From NCBI GenBank assembly GCA_008921705.1, contig VFFE01007638.1, positions 2,661,789 to 2,725,788 on the forward strand: DNA of 64,000 nt, given 5' to 3'. This DNA is from Burhinus oedicnemus (Eukaryota; Chordata; Aves; Charadriiformes; Burhinidae). The notes beneath the pieces are model-generated. The model saw only the letters and a program-made list of their open reading frames with translations, was not told the origin of the DNA and ran no database searches. Numbering within the stretch: the stretch's first letter is position 1; each line of letters starts with the position of its first letter. Position numbers and translations under genes: made by a program. Shown here piece by piece: positions 38,001 to 50,027 of the stretch.

Positions 38001-39544
38001 CATTTTCATTCCCCAGATGGTAACAAAAATAGCAGTTGTTAGGAAGATACATTTTTTTTGTCCCCTCCTTTGCTCCAGTCATGCTATTCTGACCATTTCT
38101 TCTCAGTATAAAATATGATTTAGTCATACTAAGCCTGACCTGTCACAGATTCTTAATGCTTTGTCTATATTCCTGCTAGATACTTGAACAAATTGCTCAC
38201 AAGCAAGACTAGTGACATTTGAAAGAAATGCCATTCAGCCATCAGCATATTCAAATTAAGATACAATACTTAACATAGAGACAGTATCTGTTGTTTAAAA
38301 TTTAATGCATCTTCCCAAGCCTATAAAACACATCTTAAATTTAGGGGGAAAAGCCATTTCAAGCCCTTCATAAAAATCACATTTAGAGACGAAGATCTCA
38401 ATTAATATCATTAATACTTCAAAAATAAAGTTCCTAAGACTTCCAGATGCAGATTTTCAATGGGCAAGCTATCTCTAAAAACAGTAGGAGAAAAGCATGT
38501 GTGTGTATGCATGTGTGTAGTTGCCTGTGCAAATGAATGATAAAGACATTGCCATGACTTTGTTAAAGAAAAATATATCACACTTCTTTCACGCACACCT
38601 GTTTTCATCAACTATTCATACATCGCTATGGCATGTTGACATTGCAATTTCTTGCTTCATGGCAGACTGACATCCTTCTGTTTGCAAATAAGTAAAGGAA
38701 CATTTTACACATCATTTTGAAATTGCTCAGTTATCACAGCCTTGGAAGAAAGGAAACATTCTAGGTCAGCTCCCTTATTTTCTCCCAGGGCAAGGTTGTT
38801 GTAAGAAGGCTACATGCTACAGCTTTCACCAGCTCGACTTCTGCTGAAATAGAATTACCTGAGCTCAAATTACAACAGAAAATGTATCGTTAAGACTGAT
38901 TAAGGGATGACAATGTTTGAGGGATAGTTCACAAATGCATCTGGGTGATGTTGCAAGATAAGGCCACAGCAGCTGAAGTGGCTGAGACAGCCTAGGGAAT
39001 CTGTCTCCATATATTTATGAATTCTGTTTGATTTCCTGAACTTTACCTCTGACCAAAACCTTCAGTGTGGATTAAATCTTCCATTTTATGGGCAAAAGCT
39101 GCCAGTGCCAGAGAAACTGAACAAGACCATTAACATTTGAATAACCTTGTCCTGCTAAAACAGGAGAGACTGGTAGCCCCATCAACTGTTAATGGCCTTC
39201 TGCCTAAACCCTGGCAGAGGTTGAAGAGAAAAAAATTTACATGTTCTGAGTATTAGGAACTGTTTCTTATGAAAAGATGGTCTCTTGCATTTTGTTTAAT
39301 AGCTGGAAGACTTACTAGGAGGCAAAGCAGCAGGCAGCCTGTACACCTCAAGGTCCTTTGCATTTCTGTAAGATCTGAAAGGCTTTCACTGATATACCAT
39401 AGAAGTAGAGTCTGCAATTTCCAAATATCTGTCTGTTTGGAGACTTTGCATTCATTAAACATTTAGACATTAATTTCTTGGGTTTTCCAACTGCTTTTCC
39501 TTCTGCTTTGTTCTCAGCTGTAAACAAGTAAGGCCCAAAGGTAT
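35061..39544. other. Unannotated DNA
   Basis: About 4.5 kb with no recognised gene or repeat. Open frames reach 121 codons (35369-35734, -) with no motif. The last kilobase before the LTR is CpG-poor (4 CpG counted in 38521-39544). Confidence 0.55.
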
Positions 39545-40635
39545 TGTGGTGGTGCAACCCCCCACCCCGCCACTCTCAGGCCTCTCAATACTTGGCGTGA
39601 TTCCCTCCCCACCTGGGCCACATAATAATACCATGACCAGAACGATACATAATGGTCTAACAAGAAAGGAAGGAAGGGTGGAAAGCAATGGACTCGAACA
39701 CTACGGCAACCCCTTAGTGTACCTGGTTCTCATGGCTCCTACCGTTTGAAGATAACAATAATCGATCACTCCTGACAACATATGGATCGTGGCCACAGAG
39801 AGGGGAGGTACCAGAACCACAAGTCTTAATGAGTCCTGGGCTTGCGTAACCAATGGAAAGTGCTGGACTATTCCATTGTCCAAGCTGGGCTGGAGTGGAA
39901 AAATACCTGATGAAAGTCAATTATCTCGGATCCTATAGGTAGTGATTCTAGTAAAGACCCTTTGAGCTCTTCTGGATCACAGCAGGCTGTGGCCAGGACC
40001 TCCCCTGAGTCAAGACAGTCTCAGGCAAACTTCACGAAAACTAGAGACCAGGGTGAGATAATGCTTCGTGAGCCTCAATCACGGCCCGTTGAGGAATGCC
40101 GATGCATCGTGAGTATTTACTCGAACTCGGAAGGGAAATTCTAACTATAGGCTAGCCTGTCTTTCATCCACCTCTCCGTTTATATGTTTGTATGCATTAG
40201 CTTTAAGGATGTGGATGTTCTTCCATTTTCCGTGCACGTGTACGAGTTAGAAGGGGTACTCGTCGACTCGATAGAGCCATGCAACGTTAAGAGATCTCCA
40301 ATCTCAGCAGTTTCAAACTGCAGTGTGTATATGTGTAGGGGTGTGTGTATGCATACGCTTATATGCTTCGCTTATATACATATTAATCTGAAACCTGTGT
40401 TCTTGCTTACATATATACATATACATATATTAGTTTGGTATACCTTATAGTAAGTTAGTCTGAGTCTTGTCATCTTCGAATCTGTAATTAAGTCACTGTT
40501 AAATCATTTTGTACATCTTCAAATCAGTTAATGATTAAGTGCTGTTAAACTCAATCCTTTGATCTACCTCAAATCATTAATAAAATTGAGCTGTTGCTAA
40601 ATCATAACTGTGTCTAATAACTCCATCCTGTGACA
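39545..40635 (+). mobile_element. Solo LTR of an endogenous retrovirus, family 2, copy D
   Basis: It starts TGTGGTGGTG and ends CCTGTGACA, flanked by an exact 5-bp target-site duplication GGTAT (39540-39544 and 40636-40640). An AATAAA at 40579-40584, about 50 bp before the 3' end, gives the plus orientation. It matches copy C (11206-12314) in inverted orientation over its whole length, including the alternating TA/CA-rich segment near 40320-40435. I count 29 CpG in 1091 bp, against 4 in the preceding kilobase. No internal retroviral sequence adjoins it. The family name is not recognised, and the 5-bp duplication points to ERVL or a class I element rather than ERVK. Confidence 0.9.
40579..40584 (+). 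terminator. Poly(A) signal of LTR copy D
   Basis: AATAAA lies 51 bp before the LTR end, in the expected R/U5 position. The inverted copy has a degraded version of it. Confidence 0.6.
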
Positions 40636-40640
40636 GGTAT

Positions 40641-43600
40641 GCATGAGCTATCAGTGAAATTCAGTGGTGGTTGGCATTGGTCTTGGGGCAAACACCGGAG
40701 GTTCCAGAGAGGGAGCCTGACTCCTGAAGCTAAGCTGAAGAGCTGGACAGGGTGATGATGACCACTCTTTCTATACTAACAATGGGGCAAATTAGGTGTT
40801 CAGCTGCCCTTTGAGTGCCTAAGTCCCACAATCAAACACTGCAGAGATCTTCAAAACCAACTTTGAAATATTATCCCACCTGGTAAGTCCTTATCTTGTA
40901 CTGGTGGACATTTACAAAGTCACCTAGCTCAGCAGCCTTGCATCCCAAGTTCACACTTCGGCTTTAGCAGGATTCTCAAAATCGGACTAAAGAGCCCCGA
41001 TTCTTTACTGAGAAAAAGGGAAAGAAGTTTGCATGCAGCTTGGTAGGACACTAACCTGGGGTGTCATGCTTTAATTCCTGTACTAAGTACTATATAAATA
41101 TTTATGTAATGGAAACACTGAACAGAAGGAGCTGAAGATAATTCCACCCAATATCACCTATAGACCAAAGTTAAAACATCCATCTGTGACACAGGAAAGC
41201 AGTCTTTAAACTCATGGTTCAAATACAAAAAGGAAAAATAGGGGTTTGAAGTCAAGTCTCTGAACTCCAAGGACAGTCCTCCCCTAAGCATCAGTGAGTT
41301 AAGCTATCGATTCTACGTTTCCATCTGGAAAATACCATCTTGACTTTTAAAGCAAGGAAATAATTAGATATTTAGCACAGTGAGTGAAGACTGGTGATTT
41401 CCTTCAGTCCAGAGTTCGCAGGCTAGTCCTTAGAGTTTCTTATTAGCTATTTTACATGAGTACCTGCTTAGAATGATGTTTTGTCCTGTTGGAGACTTTC
41501 TACTGGCTTATAACAGGAGCCTAAATAGCTTCATAAGAAATTTAAAAAAGAAGACATTTCCACTAGAATGTGACTTAAATATCATCAGTTTGACTACTAG
41601 CTTTGACAGAGATTTCTTGCATGATCTCAAAAAAAAAAAATTATCTGTTTTCAGTTCATTCACGACCTGTTCAATGGTGTCAAGAAGCAGGGTCACAGCA
41701 AGGCTGGGGCAAAGTCAGTACTCCAAGCTGGTTCAGGTTTTGCCTTTTTATCACCATTGACAAACAGAAGAGGTGCCGTTTCATAAGAGGGTGAGCCAAA
41801 AGCAGTATTGAAAAATATCCCAAGATGTTGTAGCCCTCCTGTCAGAAAAGTCTGGATAGAGGTGTTGCTCTCTCCCACTCTTGTGTGAGGAGAACATTTG
41901 TAACTGGGAAGATCACATCTCAGTGGCATCCCGCATACATCAGTCAAATGCAAATAGGAGAAAGTCCCCACAATAAGCACTGACATCAAGTAAAACAGAC
42001 TTGGGATGAGTTAGCTTCGATGGTTACCCATTTTCAGGGAGCAACTCAATAACACAATTTTAGGACCTTCTTTCAGGAGATATGGTTTAGCAAGAATGAA
42101 ACTGGAACAAAAGAGTGGAGTGTCAGAAGACATTTATTGCTCCACAGTACTTTGTAGGAAGCAAGGGCAAGACACTCTTTAAGATTCCTCAGCAGTCTTG
42201 GAGGTTTTGTGATTAAAGGAGGGATGCTTCAGGCTTAAAGGACAACACTACGGAAAATGCAGAAGTAGCTGACAAAGAGGTGACTGAGGAGTGAAATTTA
42301 ATAGATTTAACATAGATGAAATGAGATTAGATGGCAGACCCTGAAAACTTGGGAGGGGTCCTGCTTGCTTTCCTATGTCTAATATTAGAACTACTGGCAA
42401 GCCAGTTCCAGTGGTGTTAGTAACGTCACCAGGTCTGCATTGAGTCCAAATTATGTTGAAACCTAGACCTTGGTCTCCTAATTAGATCAAGAAAGTAAGT
42501 AGCAGATGGAGAAATTAAAGAAAGAACACAGAGAAATTAGGAGCCTGTGAGGCAGACAGTCTGTTGCAAAAATAAATGTGCTTTCACATTTCTGTACATA
42601 ACCTAAATGGAGCATTTATAAACAATTTTGTGTTACATTTTCTTAAGAACTCCCATTGCCTCCATTTAGAATATTTTAAAAGTGTTTTTACTTCTTCTTT
42701 GGACACGTATATGTGATATGATTCCACACAAGCAGCTTGGAGAGTACTTTTCTGCTCCTTTTGAAAAAGAAATGAGGAAACTGTATTTTCAAAATGCAGT
42801 ATCACTGCATAATAATGCAGCAAAAGGTGAGTGAGTGATTCACAGTGAAAAATTTGGTTGAAATATTTCTCATCTTTTTCTTGGTGTTGGAGAATAAATT
42901 GCACAACAAGCCTTGGGTTTATTGTCATTCAAAATTACTCATTAATTTGTTTTGGATTTCAGAGCCTTTGAATACCAGCTTTTGATATTTTTCACTCAAT
43001 AGACAGGGAGAGGAAAGATTTTGCATATGTTTCAGTAGAGTGAGGCATAAGAAGCTTCTTGTTACTTGTTACTGTGAATATATTTTGTTTTCCATATGGG
43101 ACTTGGGGAAGAAAACCTTGTAATTAGACATGAAACAACAGCTGATGACTCCATAGTCAGCCTGCTGTTTTTTATGAATGAGACAGTCATCATGCAAACA
43201 CACCAACTAGAGGAAGACTCTAAACAAGATTATGAAATCAGATCTTGCTAAAAAGTACTAAGAATGAACATAACAGGGGTAGAGTAGACAGTAATGGTGT
43301 GTAGAAGTCTGGGCTGCTAGGAAAGCAGTATTGACCATATCTTTACCAATTACTACAAAAACACCGGATACCAATACCTCGGCCAATGGCATCAGTCAGT
43401 TTGCATCCACCTTCCTTAAGCACATTTGTCTTAGTGAAAGCTAAATTGTGGGATAGAAAACAAAAGGAGGGAAGAAGCTGTGGATGATCTCAGGCCCATT
43501 GCTCAAAATGACTGTCTTGACCTCTTACTTAGCAATAGAATTGTCCCCTTTAGATCATAACTGGAAAATATAGGGCATAAGAAGATTCTGAGAAGGAAAT

Positions 43601-44187
43601 CCCCCAATGACAATGTTCTTTTTCTTGTACCTGAGAGAGTAAAAAGGTATCTGTAAATGAACACTGTAAATGAGAACTTTGCTTCGTTCTTAAACAGAGA
43701 GCAATAATGTAAAAATTAATCTGCCGTGTTGGGAGTGGGCTTGTTTTTTGCATTTCTGTGGCAGCCTTCACTGAAAACTTATTCTGGATATTTGTAAGCA
43801 ACCATTTTGGAAACAAAATAGTCAGAGTGAGGGACAAAACTGAAAGTGACTCAACATGAACAATTCTAGTTGAAAGTTGGCTGTTGAGAGCAGTTTCTCA
43901 TGTCTAAAGCCCACAAGTCCTACCCAGCCTCGGAAAGTTGTGCCGTCTATAAGGTTCTATCGGCTCTTTCCATTTCTTTCCATCCCTTCATCCCTTCCTA
44001 TGTATATCTTTCATTTCATCAAGCTCTCTGGTGCATAGCAGGATGAGCAAAGAAGTGGCAGAGCCTGGACATTTCTTTCCACCATGAACTATACAGCACT
44101 GCTAGTATAACTCCACACAGAGCACAATAGGGAAATGCAATTCCTCAAACACAAATGAATGAGGATGATTATTGCCAAGGAAGCTAT
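40641..44187. other. Unannotated DNA
   Basis: No gene or repeat family is recognised. There is a 12-A run at 41629-41640. Open frames reach 114 codons (42584-42928, -) without motifs. Confidence 0.55.
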
Positions 44188-44323
44188 GAAGGCTAGGTTG
44201 GATGGGGCTTTGAGCAACCAGGTCTAGTGGAAGCTGTCCTTGCCCATGGCAGGGGGGTTGGAACTAGATGACCTTTAAGGTCCCTTCCAACCTAAACCAT
44301 TCTATGGTTCTATGATTCTATGA
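44188..44323 (+). mobile_element. CR1 LINE 3' end
   Basis: The sequence runs 'ggctaggttggatggggctt', 'tgagcaaccaggtctagtgg', 'gcccatggcaggggggttgg', 'aactagatgacctttaaggt' and ends in the CR1 octamer tail 'attctatggttctatgat'. This is the sense-strand 3' end of an avian CR1, truncated to about 136 bp. The tandem octamers are intact, so it is relatively well preserved. Confidence 0.96.
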
Positions 44324-47300
44324 ACATGAAAAACTTTTAAAATTATTTCCCTGTGTGGATTCCATTGGGGACCAGTAAAGATGGCATGGCTTAGCCCACT
44401 GGAAAAGTCTCATAACATTAAAAAAAACCATGGACTGGAATACGCCAGAATCGAGATATGGAGATGTAAGTGTGAACGAGCTAGTGAGCTGGAAACAGAC
44501 CATCCTTTAGGTGAATTTAGTTCCTCTGACAAAGCAGGTTTGTACTGTAGCTGTTTACAGTATTTACAATTCATATGATGTAGGCCAGTGCAAATTGTAA
44601 AGCACAACTTGTACAATCAAGCTGTAATCAAAATTCACTTCCACAGACAATTCAAGCATTTCAGCTAAGAATAAACTTTTTGGAGTGTTCTTGATAGTAA
44701 ATTCTAAGCATGAAATTACCACAGCAAGCTTTCATAAAATCATGTTGATTATGTTTGTATCCTAATTTAATTAATATTCATAGGAATTATTTTTCACTAT
44801 TTGCTCAGCTATGGCATCCAGTCATTTCACACTGATATATGTTTTACCTTGTACTTTAAAATTTTGCAAGACTAGCAGGATTAAGTAGTCCATCTAACAA
44901 GGAGATAGGCATACTCTTCACTTCTGTATCACAGAAGCATTAAAAAAGGATTAATACAAACTGGCAAAAAAGGAATAGATACCTTTGAATGTAAAACAAT
45001 GTAAGAAACATTCCTGAAATAGTATAGTTATGATACATAACTGTTTTTGAGAATAAAATATTTTCATGAACAAATTACAAGACCCAACTGTCTTGTACTC
45101 AAGATCATGCATTGAAACACTGGTATAAATGGATATATTATGATTATACATAGCTATTTTAATCCTCATATTCATTTCAAACATATTCCTTCAGACTGAA
45201 AAAAAATATTCCTTCAGTGGCTTAGTCTCAGTCATGTACACAAAGCAACAATTTTTTGCCTTTATCATAAACTCTCAGTCTAATACATTCACCATGTTGT
45301 AACCAGCTTTATTTTGTATTTTAATGTTCAACACCAGTCATAATAGCTTGATTTGGTATTCAAACAGCAGCCACGCATTCCCGTTGGGATTCCATTGTTG
45401 GTTAATATTAATGTTCCCTTAAAATGAAGTAATACCCAACTGTCTTCACATTTATTCAATGTGAAAGCCTAGCCTTCCAAAAGATAGGTCACACTGATGT
45501 GATGCTACATCTTCTTGTCTGTAGGGTTTGGAGGCTGAACCTTAGAGCTGCCAGACAGATTCAGGAAATTTGATCTCACTGCTTAAGGCTGGGAGCCACA
45601 AGATGCTCATCATCTGAGCGGGCAGGAATTCACCTACACAGGTCAGCTGGTAGGAGCCCATATGAACGAGAAGGCTGATCATTAATGTCATCCCAGAGAT
45701 GTGAGGGTCTTTCTTGCTGACAGAAATAGATTCCAGTAGCACCAAGAGCATGCCTTACTGATGGGAGAACAGTGATTTGTAGCATCTTATGGGAGCAGTG
45801 GTGTCTGGCTATCTGATAAAATAGCTACTGAAACAAAACACAAAATTGTCATATGCTCTGGATGCCAAAATAAATTTAAAGAAAATCAGACTAATTTGTG
45901 AGTTACACATACTTTGAAAAAAGTTCAAATGAACAGTTTTTACCTCATATAGCAGTTTGTAAAAGTGATAGGTGAGCATGGTAAGAGCAAAGAAGATTTG
46001 ATACGAGCTGATCCATTGCTTGATTGCATTACAACTAACGTTCAAATAACATCCTTCACTGATCAGATCAGTTCAAAGATCTACTTCCATATCAGAGAAA
46101 CAGAAAGAGATTGGAATCAGGCGTGGCACACCTACACGGGACCTTTCTTCTGAAATAATTCTGGGCACTTTTTCAGGTACATACAACCACACTAAGAAGA
46201 AAAAGACATAGCAGATTTTGCTCTCCCTTCTGAGATTCACAGTGACAAGGAATTCTCCCACTGGCCACCAGTAATAAATAACTTCAGGGTGACCCAGAGG
46301 ACATAATAGGACATACAAATGTCAGCATCCTCTCAGCCAACATCAGCTTGGCTGAGAAATCAACATAGAAAGCTGCTGAGGATTCAGTGATACGCAGTCA
46401 CAACCTGTATACTTCTCACCATCCAGCACTGTCACCAGGCATGTGGCATATCCAGAAAAGGAGGAGAAATAAAGGCAGTTCATTAAGAAACACGATATTC
46501 TCTTAGGTATTCTGTGGCTAAGGTCACAGGCACAGTGTCATTTTTAAAACAAAGACGTTTATGCCATTATTATTTTATGTATTAGTCTAATATGAAAGTA
46601 ATGATTACAGCAAAGTTCCATTTCTAGTTGTCCTACAGCTGTAAACACAGAGGAATGCCAGACATTTGCTTCTTAGAGGGTCATGTTCCACTTAAGAAGA
46701 GCTTAGATTAAAACAGAGATTGCATACAGATATTATACATAACATGTATTCCAGTGAAGTATCTCCTAACAAAAAAAGCACAACAAAGGACTCTATGAAG
46801 CTTGAAGAAGGCCTCACCATGTCAGCCAAATTTCTGGAGGAAATACTTAGACATGTCAGTGAACAAAAGCATAGAAAACTCAAGTGTAGACAAGAACTGC
46901 AATATTAAAGGGCAGCAATCTGCCTTCCACCTTCCAAGATGAGTATTTTCTCTGGTTTACCTAGTGCCATCTGTACAGAATATGGAATAATTCCAAAACT
47001 TGAGATCTACTGCCCAAAAGGCAAGTAGAAATCTGAATTGTAGATTGGAGTTAAGTGCCAGGCTAATTCTTCTGAGAACTCATGTTCAAAAGGTACATCA
47101 GAGAGTAGTGGAGATCTGCACATTTAATAAAACCATCTTGTCACACACACAAGGCCTGTAAATACAAGACATACAGTGACCATTCATGAACCAAACTATC
47201 TTATTAAAAGGCTCTGTTTGCTTGCCATGTGTAGCATTAGAACATAGTTTTATTTAGTAGGCAATATTTTATACATTGACCAGACTTGGCTGGACTTCCA

Positions 47301-49721
47301 ATTTGAATTCCAGTAATAGTTGTTTTGAAATGGAAATACCTAGCAGCACAATGATCAGGTAAGCAGGTTGCTGAAGATGTATGAACATCTTTAAACTATA
47401 ATTGTAAAGAATATGCTAAGCTTTATTGGCCATTTACAGTACTATCTACCTTTGTCGGGTATTTTATGGCATCATTGCTTTCTCCCAAATGACTTCTTTC
47501 AATCAAGTGTTACTGGTTGTTTTGGGTTTTTTTCTCTACCTCACTGCTTCTACAGTCATATCTTCTCATAGTGGTGGACACAAATTGCACTGTGGGAATG
47601 TTACCAATACAGAAACTGGCCAATAATTACCATCACCCCAACAACACGAATATATACATCTGTACCAGATCACACCACATTCACTCTGTAGAAGCAAGGA
47701 TGAAAATCCATTCATTGTTGTTCATGACTTGTATTAATGAAAACATCAGTATGAGGGTTTCAAGTTCATCAGGTTGTGTAGATATCACCCTGCTCAGTTT
47801 CTAACAAAGCACCCAGTTCTCATCATGTTTACCCTCTCTGTGTGTTTGTGTGTGTGCACATATGCTGGGTTTGCCTCACAGACATCAACTCTCTGCATCA
47901 AAGGTGCCTTCTCAAAGTCAAGCTCCAGGCTGGTGGCCAGATGTGTCACCTAAATCATACTCAATAGGAATCACGCGCTGCCTACAATTTTCCAGCCACA
48001 CAGAAAAATGAATGGTGCTGCCCAGACGTTTCCCTACAATGCATTAAAAGAACCATTTACCTTTCACATGTAAAGATTTAAAAGCAAAACCAGGGCTGCA
48101 CAGGGAAAGGAAGTAACTTGGGTGGAGAACTCTTCATGGTTTCATTAGGAAGGGGCCACAATAGCTAATTTATTTCAATGTGGCTATGTTATTATTGAAA
48201 CAAAGTATCAGCTTCACTTACTCCCATATTTGTCATATTTATCGCTCACACCAAAGTTGCACAAAATCCACTAGTTATAACCTCTAACAGTTAATCATTT
48301 TGAACTGAATGTGTTAAAAAAAAACAACCTCAGAAACAATACTGATTTGAGGACTTGAAAGAAAAATCCATTTACTCAAGCGCTGTACAAAAGAGCTTGT
48401 TGATAGCATCAGCTGGTATGGCACAGCAATGACCACTAGCTTTTACGTCTGATTTGTCAAATCGACTTTGTGATAATACAATTCTCCTCTACAATTACTA
48501 GAAGAGGAAATGAGTGCTCCTTTTTTGAGATTTACTTTTCTGAATAAAATATTGTTCATAATAAAAGTGGCCCTCCTAGTATGAAAACATTAATTTATAT
48601 TTAGTAGGACAAACACTTTAAGTGTACAAAACTGATTTCTTATGTGAACATTAACCAAAAACTCTAACTATAGGAACTGTCTCTAAGGCAAATCGCTTCA
48701 GCAACTTGAACCAAATTTTCTTCAAATTCTCATCGTTACTACTATTAGCAACACAGCAATTTCAGTGGCATATCAGTGTAATCAAAAACAGGCTAGAGGT
48801 GTAGCTGTGTATTTATCCAGCTTGCCAAGTACCCATCCAAATGAAAGGGGAAATATGGCTGATAAGCTTTTATTCAGCTTAGTTAAATAAGAAACTGCTA
48901 TTTTTAGCATATTTCCCCCTTGCTTCCCTTCCTCTCCTCAGTGAGAATGTTTAACCTCCACTGAGCTGCATTTCTTTTCCAATTTCCAATTCATTTGCCA
49001 CATACCTTATAACATAATTTGTTCAGTTAGGATAATGTTAATGGCATCTAATGCAATATCAGTCCACCATGCAAACTGTTATTGCTAAATAAAAGACAGC
49101 CAGCTGGCCCCTGCTTGTCCATGCTACCTAACTGCCAGGTCATTCTTTAAATTGTTTTTTACTATTCTCCCTACAACACAAATCTTTTACAGAGGAGGGT
49201 AGTGCTTAGCAGTATGGTGTAGGCTAGTCTGTGGCACCTGGACACAAAGCCTGAGGTTACCTCTTGGACTTCTTTAGGAATAAAGGCATAGCCATATTGG
49301 CTCAGGGTCCCTTTAACTTAAGTGAAGATCCATTTGATTTTGAAGTGCCTGGGCTTGCAAGGAGGACCAGTGCTGCTAAAATAAGGCCTAAGTATCACCT
49401 AAGTCCACTCTGTAGGTGCTCTTAACAACTTTCAGGGTTTCAGTTGAGTCAGTCACCTTAAGAAAAGAAGGGAGATACCACAAAGGGGAATAATTTTGCC
49501 ACAGTGTTGGGCTAGGAAAATTATCAGTTACATTCTGGAAAGTTTGTATTTGAAAGTACTGGCAAAAGTATCACTACACTGACAAGAGTCAGAGTAAATT
49601 TGGATTTTAATATTAGCTATGTGTATGGAGAGGAAAAGACTTTTTAGAAATATTATGGAGAAATACTCTGCAAATTTCCTCCATACTGTGTTTTTGTGGA
49701 TGTAGTGGCAGACAAGGCCCT
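44324..49721. other. AT-rich unannotated DNA
   Basis: About 5.4 kb without recognised gene or repeat. A short TG-rich stretch lies at about 47838-47860. The AT-rich part at 48830-49110 could be a conserved noncoding element, but nothing in a single sequence can show that. Confidence 0.55.
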
Positions 49722-50027
49722 AAAGATGGGGAGAGACTCTTTATCAGGGAGTGTAGTGATAGGACAAGGGGTAACAGTTTTAAACTGAAAGAGGGTAGAT
49801 TTAGATTAGATATTAGGAAGAACTTCTTTACTGTGAGGGTGATAAGACACTGGAACAGGTTGCCCAGGGAAGTTGTGGAGGCCCCATCCCTGGAAGTGTT
49901 CAAGGCCAGGTTGGATGAGGCTTTGAGCAACTTGGTGTAGTGGAAGGTGTCTCTGCCCATGGCAGGGGGGGTGGAACTAGATGATCTTCAGGGTCCCTTC
50001 CAGCTCTAATGGTGCCGTGATTCTAAG
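49722..50027 (+). mobile_element. CR1 LINE 3' end
   Basis: In order: 'agtgataggacaaggggtaa', 'ttttaaactgaaagagggta', 'gattagatattaggaagaac', 'cactggaacaggttgcccag', 'catccctggaagtgttcaag' and 'ggaactagatgatcttcagg', ending at a decayed octamer tail 'gtgattctaag'. It is the sense-strand CR1 3' region, about 305 bp, with a 5' truncation. A 115-codon open frame on the minus strand (49613-49960) is merely the antisense of this repeat. Confidence 0.95.

Noticed and set aside
49613..49960. 115-codon open frame on the minus strand
   Set aside because: It is largely the antisense of the CR1 3' end at 49722-50027.
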